Assembly: GCF_000701445.1 (NCBI RefSeq)
Contig: NZ_JNIX01000008.1
Location: forward strand, 310,001 to 374,000
Reading direction: 5' to 3'
DNA from: Brevundimonas bacteroides DSM 4726
Lineage (GTDB): Bacteria > Pseudomonadota > Alphaproteobacteria > Caulobacterales > Caulobacteraceae
DNA length: 64,000 nt
The notes under the pieces are model-generated. The model had not been told where the DNA came from and did not search any database. It saw only the letters and a program-made list of their open reading frames with translations. A program made the translations under genes and the position numbers. Numbering within the stretch: the first letter of the stretch is position 1; each line of letters opens with the position of its first letter. Below are positions 12,448 through 21,017 of this stretch, piece after piece.

Positions 12448-13905
12448 ATGACAGAGCACATGACCGGGGCGCTGAGCGCGCCCGAGGCGCTGGATCGCCT
12501 CCAATCCCTCTACACCGACGCCGTCGCCAACCTGCGAGGCGCGGTCCGCACCTATCTCAAGACCGGACAGACACCCGACGCGGCGCTGAGGGCGAAGGGC
12601 CTCTTCTGCTATCCGCGCCTGCGCATGCGCTGGTTCGGCGACCGGCCCGAGAACCTGGCCCAGCGCGCATACGCTCGCATCTCGCGACCGGGGATCTATT
12701 CCACCACGGTGACGCGGCCGGACCTGTTCGGACCCTACATTCTGCAGCAGCTGCGCCTGCTGGAAGCCGACTATGGCGCGACCTTCGAGGTCGAACCGTC
12801 GGAGCAGGAAATCCCCTTCCCCTATGTGCTGGACGGCTCAGACGTCGTGCTGGACCGGTCGATGACGGCGGCCATTGCGCGGCATTTCCCGACCACCGAC
12901 CTGTCGCACATCGGAGACGAGATCTCCGACGGACTGTTCGACCTGACCGAGGAGTTCCCGCTGTCGCAGTTCGACGGGCTGCGAACCGACTTCTCGCTGG
13001 CGCGGCTTAGGCACTACACGGGCACGCCCGTCGAGGACGTGCAGTCCTACATCCTGTTCACCAACTATCACCGCTACGTCGATGAGTTTGTCCGCTGGGC
13101 CTGCGCCCAGCTGGCCGATCCGACCTCGCCGTACGAAAGCCTGTCGTGCGCCGGCGGTGTGGTGATCGACCGAAGCAACCCCGATCCCGATCTCGCCATC
13201 GCCGACGCGGCCTGGCGCAAGCACCAGATGCCCGCCTACCACCTGAAGGCGCCGGGCTGGGAGGGCGTGACCCTGGTCAACATCGGGGTCGGGCCGTCGA
13301 ACGCCAAGACCATCTGCGACCACCTGGCGGTCACGCGGCCGCACGCCTGGATGATGATCGGCCACTGCGGCGGCCTGAGACCCTCCCAGACCATCGGCGA
13401 CTATGTGCTGGCGCACGCTTACCTCAGGGACGACCATGTGCTGGACGCCGTCCTGCCGCCGGACATCCCGATCCCCTCGATCGCCGAGGTCCAGCGCGCC
13501 CTCTATGACGCCGCCAAGATGGTCTCGGGCATGCCGGGCGAGGAAGTGAAGAAGCGGCTGCGCACCGGCACCGTGGTCACGACAGACGACCGGAACTGGG
13601 AGCTGCGCTACTCGAAGTCGGCCTTGCGGTTCAACCAGAGCCGCGCCGTGGCCATCGACATGGAATCCGCCACCATCGCCGCCCAGGGCTATCGCTTCCG
13701 CGTGCCCTACGGGACGCTGCTGTGCGTCTCGGACAAGCCGCTGCACGGCGAGATCAAGCTGCCGGGGCAGGCCAACCGCTTCTATGAGGGCTCGATCTCT
13801 GAGCACCTGCAGATCGGCATCCAGGCCGTGGACCTGCTGCGCAACGAGGGCGCGGGCCTGCACAGCCGCAAGCTCCGCGCATTCGACGAACCGCCCTTCC
13901 GGTAG
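12448..13905 (+). CDS. amn: AMP nucleosidase
   Basis: Hydrolyses AMP to adenine and ribose 5-phosphate, adjusting purine nucleotide pools in the cytoplasm. The 485-residue protein has the AMP-nucleosidase N-terminal domain followed by a phosphorylase-like catalytic domain with MIGHCGGLRPSQTIGDYVL and AVAIDMESATIAAQGYRF, the latter providing the ribose-binding Met-Glu. The ATG at 12448 is chosen because AGAGGAGG lies just upstream; an in-frame ATG at 12406 has none. Convergent with the Spy-like gene, 3 nt apart. Confidence 0.93.
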   Translation: MTEHMTGALSAPEALDRLQSLYTDAVANLRGAVRTYLKTGQTPDAALRAKGLFCYPRLRMRWFGDRPENLAQRAYARISRPGIYSTTVTRPDLFGPYILQQLRLLEADYGATFEVEPSEQEIPFPYVLDGSDVVLDRSMTAAIARHFPTTDLSHIGDEISDGLFDLTEEFPLSQFDGLRTDFSLARLRHYTGTPVEDVQSYILFTNYHRYVDEFVRWACAQLADPTSPYESLSCAGGVVIDRSNPDPDLAIADAAWRKHQMPAYHLKAPGWEGVTLVNIGVGPSNAKTICDHLAVTRPHAWMMIGHCGGLRPSQTIGDYVLAHAYLRDDHVLDAVLPPDIPIPSIAEVQRALYDAAKMVSGMPGEEVKKRLRTGTVVTTDDRNWELRYSKSALRFNQSRAVAIDMESATIAAQGYRFRVPYGTLLCVSDKPLHGEIKLPGQANRFYEGSISEHLQIGIQAVDLLRNEGAGLHSRKLRAFDEPPFR

Positions 13906-13908
13906 GGC

Positions 13909-14424
13909 TCAGGACTGGGACCTGCGCTCCTGGCGTGGCGCAAGTTCACGGCGTTCGCCGCCCCTGGCACGGCCGGCCAGAAGGGCGGCGACGATGCGGC
14001 GATCTTCGGGTTCCAGCGTCTCCATCAGGGCCAGGGCGTCGCCTTCCAGACGCGCCCGGCCTCGCGCCTCTGCCGCGCGGGATTGTGTCAGCAGCGCTTC
14101 GACACGCGCCCGGTCGAAGGGATCGGCCCGGGCCGCCTCGACGGCTTCGGCCCTGGCCTGACGCGCCGCCTGGAAGTCCGGCCGGGCCGCCAGTCCGGCC
14201 TCGCGCAAACCCCGTCTGACGGTGCGGCGCACCTCCGGATCAAGGGAAGCAAGGAGTTCCCGGGTCGAGGGGCGGGGCTGGTCGGTCCGGCGCTGCTCCA
14301 GCTGACGTTCGATCTGCCTCTGGCCCGAAAGGGCGGTCACCGCCGCCGTGGCAGCGAACAGGTTGATCCCGACCGAGACGGCCAGCGCGATCCCGAGGAC
14401 GATGGCGAGCAGGCGCGAACTCAT
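13909..14424 (-). CDS. Spy/CpxP-like periplasmic sensor-type protein
   Basis: A 171-residue membrane-anchored protein. An N-terminal hydrophobic segment (residues 5-30) is followed by an Arg/Glu/Ala-rich, almost entirely helical region resembling the heavy-metal-resistance/Spy family. It is the last gene of a four-gene minus-strand operon, and its ATG overlaps the anti-sigma stop (ATGA). The context suggests an envelope-stress sensor or accessory to the sigma/anti-sigma pair. The ligand is not evident. Confidence 0.65.
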   Translation of the reverse strand: MSSRLLAIVLGIALAVSVGINLFAATAAVTALSGQRQIERQLEQRRTDQPRPSTRELLASLDPEVRRTVRRGLREAGLAARPDFQAARQARAEAVEAARADPFDRARVEALLTQSRAAEARGRARLEGDALALMETLEPEDRRIVAALLAGRARGGERRELAPRQERRSQS

Positions 14425-14846
14425 CCCAGCACCGCCATATCGTCGAGGCCACCGATGGAGGCCTGATCCAGCACGAGGTCCAACTGGGCCTGGCGTTCCA
14501 GATCGCCGGTCAGGGTCAGGCCGAACATCACCCCGGCGCAGGCCGCCGCCGCCCAGCTGGCTCCGCCGATCCACAGCAGACGGCGCAGCCCGGGCCAGGC
14601 CGCACGCGCCTTCAGACCCGCTCCCTGAGCGGAGGCGATCACGCGATCACTCAGCGCGGTCGAAACCACAACGCGCGGCGCGGCATCGAGGGCGGCATCC
14701 AGCTGGCGCGCCTCGAACAGGGCGCGGTCAGCCGCCTCCGGTCGCGTGGCTGCAAAGTCTTCAGCCGCACTCCGCTCGGCCGCGGGCCAACGACGCAGGT
14801 CGCCGCCCCAGGCCTCGGCGAGTTCGCGCATACGGTCCGCGTTCAT
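14421..14846 (-). CDS. Membrane-anchored anti-sigma factor candidate
   Basis: A 141-residue protein: a cytoplasmic N-terminal part with MNADRMRELAEAWGGDLRRW (helical, ASD-like), a transmembrane helix near residues 89-110 (LLWIGGASWAAAACAGVMFG), and a short periplasmic tail. Its ATG overlaps the sigma-factor stop and is preceded by AGGAGG. Position, size and topology suggest that it holds the adjacent ECF sigma factor at the membrane. No zinc-binding HxxxCxxC motif is present. Confidence 0.7.
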   Translation of the reverse strand: MNADRMRELAEAWGGDLRRWPAAERSAAEDFAATRPEAADRALFEARQLDAALDAAPRVVVSTALSDRVIASAQGAGLKARAAWPGLRRLLWIGGASWAAAACAGVMFGLTLTGDLERQAQLDLVLDQASIGGLDDMAVLG

Positions 14847-15421
14847 GATCGTCCTCCTACCGCTTCGGGGGCGTTCGGCGCCAGATCGGCCAGCGCCGCG
14901 CGGAGCGCGCGGCGGCCTCGGCCCAACAGGCTCTCCAACGCCTCGACACTGATGCCCATCAAGCCAGCCGCCTCGATGTTGCCGAGCTCCTGATAATGGC
15001 ACAGCACGATGGCCTCGCGCTGACGCTCGGGCAGCGCCTTCAACGCCGTCTCGACCCGCACGCCCAGTTCCGCCGCCAGCAGGCCTCGATCCGGCGCCGG
15101 GCCGGGATCGGGACGATCCGGCGGGGCCTCGACCAGAACTTCCCGCCGACGCCGCAGCCGGTCGTAGCAGAGGTTCAGCGCCACCCGATGCAGCCAGGTG
15201 TCGAACTTCGCCTTGCCCGGCGTCCAGCGCGGCGCCTGTTTCCAGGCCTTCATCATGGCCTCCTGCGCCACGTCCTCAGCCTCGACCGCGTCACCAAGCA
15301 TGCGCTGGGCGAGCGACAGCATGCGCGGCAACTTGCGCGCCACCAGGGCCTGGATGGCCGCGGGATCGCCCTGACCCACGCGGCGCACCAGATCCTCGTC
15401 GGGGTCGACAACGGCCGCCAA
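14843..15421 (-). CDS. ECF-family RNA polymerase sigma factor
   Basis: A 192-residue extracytoplasmic-function sigma factor. Region 2 has DAVEAEDVAQEAMMKAW and FDTWLHRVALNLCYDRLRR. Region 4 has LKALPERQREAIVLCHYQEL and the HTH NIEAAGLMGISVEALESLLGR. The start is a TTG at 15421, the first usable start codon after an in-frame stop, with AAAGGGA upstream. It lies 60 nt after the EF-hand gene and overlaps the anti-sigma gene. Confidence 0.9.
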   Translation of the reverse strand: MAAVVDPDEDLVRRVGQGDPAAIQALVARKLPRMLSLAQRMLGDAVEAEDVAQEAMMKAWKQAPRWTPGKAKFDTWLHRVALNLCYDRLRRRREVLVEAPPDRPDPGPAPDRGLLAAELGVRVETALKALPERQREAIVLCHYQELGNIEAAGLMGISVEALESLLGRGRRALRAALADLAPNAPEAVGGRS

Positions 15422-15481
15422 TCGGTCCCTTTCCGCGCGAAAGGAGCGGCCGGGCGAACCCGGCCAGTCCCGTCACCGACC

Positions 15482-16075
15482 CTACTCCGAAGCGGGGGCC
15501 GGACGCGACGCCCCACGCTCGGCACGGCGCTCGGCGCGACGCTCACGCAGGGCCTCGCGCATGCGGGCCGGCGCCGCCTGACGCTCGATCTCGCTCAGAT
15601 AGCCGTCGCGGTCGGCGTCGAGCGTGGCGAAGGCCTCCGTGGCGCGGGTCCGGGCCTGTTCGACCTGCACCGGGCCACGCGCGAAGGCCCGGCCGACGCG
15701 ACGCTCCTGACGCTGCATGCGCGGTCCACCACGTCGGTCCGCCCTTTGTCCGGCACGTTCGGGGCGGCCAGCTTCGAATTCCGTCTGGCTGATCGAGCCG
15801 TTCCGGTCGGTGTCGAGGCGGGTGAACATCTGGCTACGGCGCTCGGCACGGTTGGCCTGCCAGGCGGCCTGGGCCTCCTCGCGGCTCACCTGTCCGTCGC
15901 GGTTGGCGTCGGCCTCCGTCAGGCGGGCCGTACGGGCAGTCACGAATTCGGCCTGGCTGACGCGGCCGTCGCCGTTGGTGTCGGCGCGACCGAGGCCGCG
16001 TTGCTGCTGGGCGCTGGCGGTTCCGGCCAGGGCCAGGGCTCCGACGGCGACCAGGGTCAGGGTCTTGATCTTCAT
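15482..16075 (-). CDS. Periplasmic EF-hand protein
   Basis: A 197-residue protein with a signal peptide (MKIKTLTLVAVGALALAGTA, cleavage near ASA-QQ). Calcium-binding loops are visible as DTNGDGRVSQAEF, DANRDGQVSREE, DTDRNGSISQTEF and DADRDGYLSEIE, giving four EF-hand motifs, with a basic linker between the third and fourth. The ATG at 16075 has GGAGAG upstream. It is the first gene of the operon leading into the sigma/anti-sigma pair, suggesting a link between envelope calcium or metal status and the sigma factor. Confidence 0.85.
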   Translation of the reverse strand: MKIKTLTLVAVGALALAGTASAQQQRGLGRADTNGDGRVSQAEFVTARTARLTEADANRDGQVSREEAQAAWQANRAERRSQMFTRLDTDRNGSISQTEFEAGRPERAGQRADRRGGPRMQRQERRVGRAFARGPVQVEQARTRATEAFATLDADRDGYLSEIERQAAPARMREALRERRAERRAERGASRPAPASE

Positions 16076-16151
16076 CTCTCGTCTCTCCGAAGGGCGGCGG
16101 CGTGGCCCGCGCCCGTGCATCCCCACCGGAGATGAAACGAGGCTGTGCCGA

Positions 16152-19091
16152 TTATCCGTCGCGGGCGGCCGGAAGCGCCCGTTCGAACGCCCCGCGCGCC
16201 AGTTCGCGGACTGACCCCAGACGCTGGATCAGAGCCGGGAAATCGCCCTCGCCCGCCGCCTTCGCGAGACGCAGGCGGAACGTCTCCGGCTCGGCCTCGA
16301 CGTCGGCCTTGTGATCGAAGGCGCAGGCCAGAAGCTGGGCCAGACCCTGTTGCAGCATCCACGCGTCGCGCAGCGCGGGGTCGCCCGCCAGTTGCTCCAC
16401 CGTCGACACAGTGAGCGGTCCGCCCGAGGCGGCCGCCTGCAGCTGCCGGAACTGGCCGACAAACTCTGCGTCCACGAGCCCGCCGGGCACGAGCTTCAGA
16501 TCCCAGAAACCGTCCGGCCGCCGCTCGCGCGCCATCAGGTCGCGCATGGCCCGCACCTCGGCCGCGACGTCGATGTCGGGGCGCGGCCGTCGCAAGGCGG
16601 TCTCGATTGCCGCCGCCGCGCGCTCGGCGAACGCAACATCGCTGGCCCACACGACCCGGGCGCGGGTCAGGGCCATGAACTCCCACGTCGCGGCCTCGTC
16701 GCAATAGTAGGCGTCGAAGCCCGAGAGGCGGACAGAGACGGGCCCCTTTGATCCCGACGGCCTCAGCCGCATGTCGACCTCGTACAACCCGCCCTCACCC
16801 GTATGGGCCGACAGAGCCGAAATCAGCCGCTGGGTGAAGCGGACGTAGAAGACGTCGGCCGCCCACCCCTTCGTCGCCGAAACAGCCTCCGGCGGGGCGT
16901 CGTAGACGGTCATCAGGTCGAGGTCGGACCCGGCGGTCATCTCGCCCGATCCGGCCTTGCCCAGAGCGATCACGGCCACCGCGCCGGGCATGGCGCCGCC
17001 CAGCCGCTCGGTCTCGGCCAGCGCCGCCGCCGACAGGGTGCGCATCACCGCATCGGCCAGGTTGGTGAAACCCCGCCCGGCCGCCTGGGGACCGATACGA
17101 CCCGACAGGGTCTGCATGCCGATCCGGAACACCTGCTCACGGTGCAGGCGGCGCACGGCGTTCATGGCGCCTTCGAAGTCGCCGGCTTCAGCCGCCTCGC
17201 GCTCCATCTGGTCGAACAGCCCGGTGTTGACGCCGAGCTCGGTCTCGAAGCGGGCGTCGAGCATTGAATCCAGGGCCGCCGGATAGCGACCCAGCGTCCG
17301 CGCCAGACGGGGCGCGAAGGCCATTACGCCGACGATGCGCTCGAACAGCTCGGGCTGGTTCAGGAACAGGGCCTGGACCTGAACCCCCGCCGACAGACCC
17401 GCGAAGAAGACCGAAAACCGGCGAAAGGCCGCGTCGGCTGAACCCGTTCTCGCCGCCGCTTCCAGAAGCCGGGGAGCCAAGCGCGTGAACAGCTCACGCC
17501 CGCGCGCCGACCGCGTCGCGGGGATGCGGCCGTGGTGCCAGGAGCGGATCGCGTCCGACACCGCGGTCGGGTCGGAGAAGCCCATCCGGGCCAGGGTCGC
17601 CAGCGTCTCGGGGTCGTTCTCCACGCCCGTGAACACCAGGCTTCCGAACACCGACGACAGCTGCTCCTCACCCTCGAACAGGTCGCCATAGCGGCGGTTG
17701 ACCTCGACAAGCAGAGTCTCGACCTCGGCGTCGAAGGCGGTCAGGTCGGCGTGGCCGGACAGGGCGGCGACGGCGGCGCGGCGGACGGGGTCTTCAGGCA
17801 GGACGTGGGTCTGTTCGTCGTCCAGCATCTGCACGCGGTGCTCCAGCGCGCGCAGGCGTTCGTAGGACGCGGTCAGTTCGGCAGCGACATCGGCCGGGAC
17901 ATGGCCCTTCGCGGCCAGCGCCGCCAGGGCGTCCACCGTGCGGGGCGACCGCAGCGACGGGTCGCGACCGCCGAGAATCAGCTGTTGGGTCTGGGCGTAG
18001 AACTCGATCTCGCGGATGCCGCCGCGCCCGAGCTTGAGGTTGGCGCCGGCGGCCTCCAGTCCCTCGCCGGTCTTGTGGACGTGGATCTGTCGCTTGATCG
18101 ACTGGATGTCGAGGATGGCCTGATAGTCCAGGCTGCGGCGCCAGACGAAGGGCGTCAGGGCATTCAGGAAGTCGGCGCCCTCGGTCAGGTCGCCGATGGC
18201 CGGGCGGGCCTTGATGAAGGCGGCGCGTTCCCAGTTCTGGCCGACGCCTTCGTAGTAGTCGAGCGCCATGGGCACGGCGACGACGGGCGGAGTCGAGGAC
18301 GGGTCGGGGCGCAGGCGCAGGTCGACGCGGAAGACGTAGCCGTCGCCCGTCCGCTCCTGCATCAGCTGGGCGAAGGCCTGGGCGAGGCGGTCGAGGAACC
18401 GCTGGGGTTCGACGCCGTCGGCGAGCGCCGGGACCAGAGCGCCCGGCTCCCAGAACAGGCTGATGTCGATGTCGGAGGAGTAGTTGAGCTCGTTTGCCCC
18501 GTGCTTGCCCATGGCCAGGCCAAACAGGCCGGGGACCGGGCCGCGCGGGTCGTCCGGGGCGGAGATCAGCTTGCCGCGCTCGCGCTGGTCGTGGGCGACG
18601 GCCCGCAGGGCGGCGGCGGCGGAGGCGTCGGCGAAGCGGCTGAGGGCTGCGGTTACTTGGTCGAGGGTCCAGACACCGCCCAGATCGGCGAGCGCGGTCA
18701 GGAGATGGAGTTCGCCCTTCAGTCGGCGGAGCGAGGCCCGCATGTCTTCGACGCCACCCGCCAAGGCTCGCGTGCGACCAAGGATGTCCTCGAGCCTCGA
18801 GTGCGGCGTGTCGGCGAGGATGCCGACCAGATGCTCGGGCCATCGTCGCATCAGGCCTGCGAGATAAGGCGAGGCGGAAACGATCGGCTGAAGAGTAGAA
18901 GAAGCGCCCTCGATCAGCGCTCGCGCATCTATGCCGTCGACGGTGGACATGACCGCTTGCCAAGCCCGTTCCATGGCGGCCGCGTCCACGACCGGACCCG
19001 GCGGGACAAGCAGATGTTCGAGATTCAGCTCGGCGTTGAAATCGCGATCGCCAGCGCCGGTTCCACCGGCCCCGGTTGGACGAGACCTCAC
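16152..19091 (-). CDS. glnE: Bifunctional glutamine synthetase adenylyltransferase/adenylyl-removing enzyme
   Basis: Adds and removes AMP on glutamine synthetase under PII control. The 979-residue protein has two nucleotidyltransferase domains, with acidic pairs in NYSSDIDISLFW (N-terminal) and GSDLDLMTVYD (C-terminal), each followed by a helical domain. It starts with GTG, which overlaps the histidine-kinase stop as GTGA, so it is coupled to the two-component genes upstream. Confidence 0.95.
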   Translation of the reverse strand: MRSRPTGAGGTGAGDRDFNAELNLEHLLVPPGPVVDAAAMERAWQAVMSTVDGIDARALIEGASSTLQPIVSASPYLAGLMRRWPEHLVGILADTPHSRLEDILGRTRALAGGVEDMRASLRRLKGELHLLTALADLGGVWTLDQVTAALSRFADASAAAALRAVAHDQRERGKLISAPDDPRGPVPGLFGLAMGKHGANELNYSSDIDISLFWEPGALVPALADGVEPQRFLDRLAQAFAQLMQERTGDGYVFRVDLRLRPDPSSTPPVVAVPMALDYYEGVGQNWERAAFIKARPAIGDLTEGADFLNALTPFVWRRSLDYQAILDIQSIKRQIHVHKTGEGLEAAGANLKLGRGGIREIEFYAQTQQLILGGRDPSLRSPRTVDALAALAAKGHVPADVAAELTASYERLRALEHRVQMLDDEQTHVLPEDPVRRAAVAALSGHADLTAFDAEVETLLVEVNRRYGDLFEGEEQLSSVFGSLVFTGVENDPETLATLARMGFSDPTAVSDAIRSWHHGRIPATRSARGRELFTRLAPRLLEAAARTGSADAAFRRFSVFFAGLSAGVQVQALFLNQPELFERIVGVMAFAPRLARTLGRYPAALDSMLDARFETELGVNTGLFDQMEREAAEAGDFEGAMNAVRRLHREQVFRIGMQTLSGRIGPQAAGRGFTNLADAVMRTLSAAALAETERLGGAMPGAVAVIALGKAGSGEMTAGSDLDLMTVYDAPPEAVSATKGWAADVFYVRFTQRLISALSAHTGEGGLYEVDMRLRPSGSKGPVSVRLSGFDAYYCDEAATWEFMALTRARVVWASDVAFAERAAAAIETALRRPRPDIDVAAEVRAMRDLMARERRPDGFWDLKLVPGGLVDAEFVGQFRQLQAAASGGPLTVSTVEQLAGDPALRDAWMLQQGLAQLLACAFDHKADVEAEPETFRLRLAKAAGEGDFPALIQRLGSVRELARGAFERALPAARDG

Positions 19092-20548
19092 GCCGCGCTC
19101 GCGGGCGGCAGGATCAGGGCGACCCGCAGGCCGGGACCGAAGCCGCCATAGACGCCCGGTCCTTCATCCAGCTGGATGCGGCCCATATGGGCCTCCATGA
19201 CCGCGCCGACCAGCGAGAGACCCAGGCCCGAGCCGGCCTCGGTGCGGCTGTTGTCCAGGCGGACGAAGCGCTGGATCACGCGCTCGCGGTCCTCCTCCGG
19301 GACGCCGGGGCCGGTGTCGGTGACGGAGTATTCGATCTCGCCGGAGGACCGCCGCCGCGCCCGCAGCTTCACCGCCCCGCCGGTCGGGGTGTATTTGATG
19401 GCGTTGTCGATGACGTTGGCGAGCGCCTGGGCCAGGAACGGCCGCGCCCCATGCACGTGAAGCCCCGTCTCGATCTCGGCGGAGAAGTCCAGCCCCTTGT
19501 CCTCGGCTGCGGGCTCATACAGCTCGGCCATGTCGGCGGCGAGGTCGGCGGCGTCGAACACCTCGGCGTCCGGCACACGGCCCGCCGCGGCCTGCAGCCG
19601 GGCGATGGCCAGCACTGTGTTGAAGGTCTTGAGCAGGGCGTCCGCCTCGTCCAGCGCGACCTGCAGGGCGTCGACGCCGTCGACCTTGCCGCTTTCGGCG
19701 TCGATCAGGGCGACCTCCAGCTTGGCCCGCATGCGGGTCAGCGGCGAGCGCAGATCGTGGGCGATCGCGTCGCCCGCGTGCCGGATCGAGGCCATCGAGG
19801 CCTGCAGCCGGTCCAGCATGCGGTTCAGCCCGACGCCGAGTTCGTCCAGTTCGTCACCGGAATTGCGCACCGGCACGCGGGCCTTCAAGTCGCCGTCCTG
19901 CACGGCCGTGACGACGGTGTTCAGGCGGCCCATGGCGCGCTCGACGTTTCGGCTGATCAGCAGGCCGCCGCCCGCGCCCAGCAACAAGACCATGCCCATC
20001 GCCATCCACAGCGCCTGGGTCAGGCGACTGAGATAGGCCTCGGTGTCACCCAGATCCTTGCCGACAAACAACATCTGGCCGTTCGAGAGGGTGGTCTGCA
20101 GCCCATAGACATCCTTTCGAACGACCCGGCCGTCCGCGTCGGTATCGGTGAAGCGGAACGTCGACCAGACATCGCCGCCCGTATAGTTCGGGATCGGCGA
20201 GGCGTTCAGGACCTCAGCGGAATCGCCGCCGTCCTCGTCGCGCGCGAAGACGCCCAGGGTGCCGGTGATGCGGGAGCTGTCCCGTTCCATGTAAAGATAC
20301 AGGAAGTTGCCGCCCGACAGGATGCGGTCGATCAGGGCTTGGTTCAGGGCGTCCGGTCCGCGTTCGCGGAAGATGGCGCTGAGGGTGCCGTGCTCCTGCT
20401 CGACGGCCTTTCTCGCCTGGGCCTGAGCTTCGGTCGCCGAGGCCACATAGACATAGGCCAGGATGGCGCTGGCCGCCGCCGCGAACAGCGCCAGGAACAG
20501 CAGCGTCAGCCGGAAGGGCGTCCTGCGGAAGAGGGAGGGGAGACGCAT
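19088..20548 (-). CDS. Sensor histidine kinase
   Basis: A 486-residue membrane kinase. Transmembrane helices are at about 13-36 and 180-199, enclosing a periplasmic sensor domain of roughly 140 residues. They are followed by HAMP, the phospho-acceptor His264 in AIAHDLRSPLTRM, and an ATPase domain with an N box (NVIDNAIKYTPTGG) and G boxes (DTGPGVP, GSGLGLSL). Partner of the OmpR-type regulator at 21018-21689, but now separated from it by the DUF559 element. The signal is unknown. Confidence 0.93.
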   Translation of the reverse strand: MRLPSLFRRTPFRLTLLFLALFAAAASAILAYVYVASATEAQAQARKAVEQEHGTLSAIFRERGPDALNQALIDRILSGGNFLYLYMERDSSRITGTLGVFARDEDGGDSAEVLNASPIPNYTGGDVWSTFRFTDTDADGRVVRKDVYGLQTTLSNGQMLFVGKDLGDTEAYLSRLTQALWMAMGMVLLLGAGGGLLISRNVERAMGRLNTVVTAVQDGDLKARVPVRNSGDELDELGVGLNRMLDRLQASMASIRHAGDAIAHDLRSPLTRMRAKLEVALIDAESGKVDGVDALQVALDEADALLKTFNTVLAIARLQAAAGRVPDAEVFDAADLAADMAELYEPAAEDKGLDFSAEIETGLHVHGARPFLAQALANVIDNAIKYTPTGGAVKLRARRRSSGEIEYSVTDTGPGVPEEDRERVIQRFVRLDNSRTEAGSGLGLSLVGAVMEAHMGRIQLDEGPGVYGGFGPGLRVALILPPASAA

Positions 20549-20554
20549 CAGAGG

Positions 20555-20950
20555 CTATTCTCCCTCCCCTTCATGGGGAGGGACGGCGGAGCGCAGCGGA
20601 GCCAGGGTGGGGCTGTGCACAAGCGTCTGGTGCACGAACGCAACCACATCGCCGAGATGGTCGCGGATCATCGCGTTGTCGAACCGCAAGGTCCTGAAAC
20701 CTTCCCGCGCGAAGATCGCATCTCGAGTTCGATCCTTTCGCGCCTGCTCTTCAGTCTCATGAGACGCTCCGTCTACCTCAATGATGAGCCGGTGCTTGAA
20801 GCATACGAAGTCGAGAAAGTAGCCTCGCACAGGGGCTTGTCTCCGAAAGTGGTAGCCCTCGTTTCGGAGCGCCTTGAGGCCTAGCCACAGCCTCGCCTCC
20901 GGTGGCGTCATCGCCTTGCGCATCGCCCTGGCTCTGGCCGTCGTTTCCAT
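20555..20950 (-). CDS. DUF559 (VSR-like endonuclease fold) protein inside an inverted-repeat element
   Basis: A 131-residue protein of the DUF559 family, related to very-short-patch-repair-type nucleases. The core shows a PD-(D/E)XK-like arrangement: RGYFLDFVCFKHRLIIEVDG, giving Asp, then Glu-x-Asp, then ASHE. The ATG at 20950 (METTARARAMR) lies just inside the right inverted repeat. The last roughly 18 residues (from PTLAPLRSAV to the stop) are encoded by the left inverted repeat itself. Gene and repeats therefore appear to be one unit. Biological function unknown. Confidence 0.8.
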   Translation of the reverse strand: METTARARAMRKAMTPPEARLWLGLKALRNEGYHFRRQAPVRGYFLDFVCFKHRLIIEVDGASHETEEQARKDRTRDAIFAREGFRTLRFDNAMIRDHLGDVVAFVHQTLVHSPTLAPLRSAVPPHEGEGE

Positions 20951-21014
20951 GCCGCCGTGGACTTCCCCACCCTGTCGGCTTCGCCGCCTGTCCCTCCCCA
21001 TGAAGGGGAGGGAG
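20560..21014. mobile_element. Family A inverted-repeat element carrying DUF559 gene
   Basis: The ends at 20560-20583 and 20991-21014 are exact inverted copies of the 24-nt palindromic unit seen at 5399 and 5504. The similarity extends inward to a conserved GGGTGGGG/CCCCACCC about 50 nt from each outer edge. The 455-bp unit sits between the response-regulator stop (21018) and the kinase start (20548), filling that gap almost exactly. No target-site duplication is obvious. Mobility is inferred from structure and from the second, gene-less copy. Confidence 0.65.
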
Positions 21015-21017
21015 AAG

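Noticed and set aside
17532..19151. Long plus-strand frame across glnE
   Set aside because: Shadow of glnE; lacks any family motif and has no ribosome-binding site.
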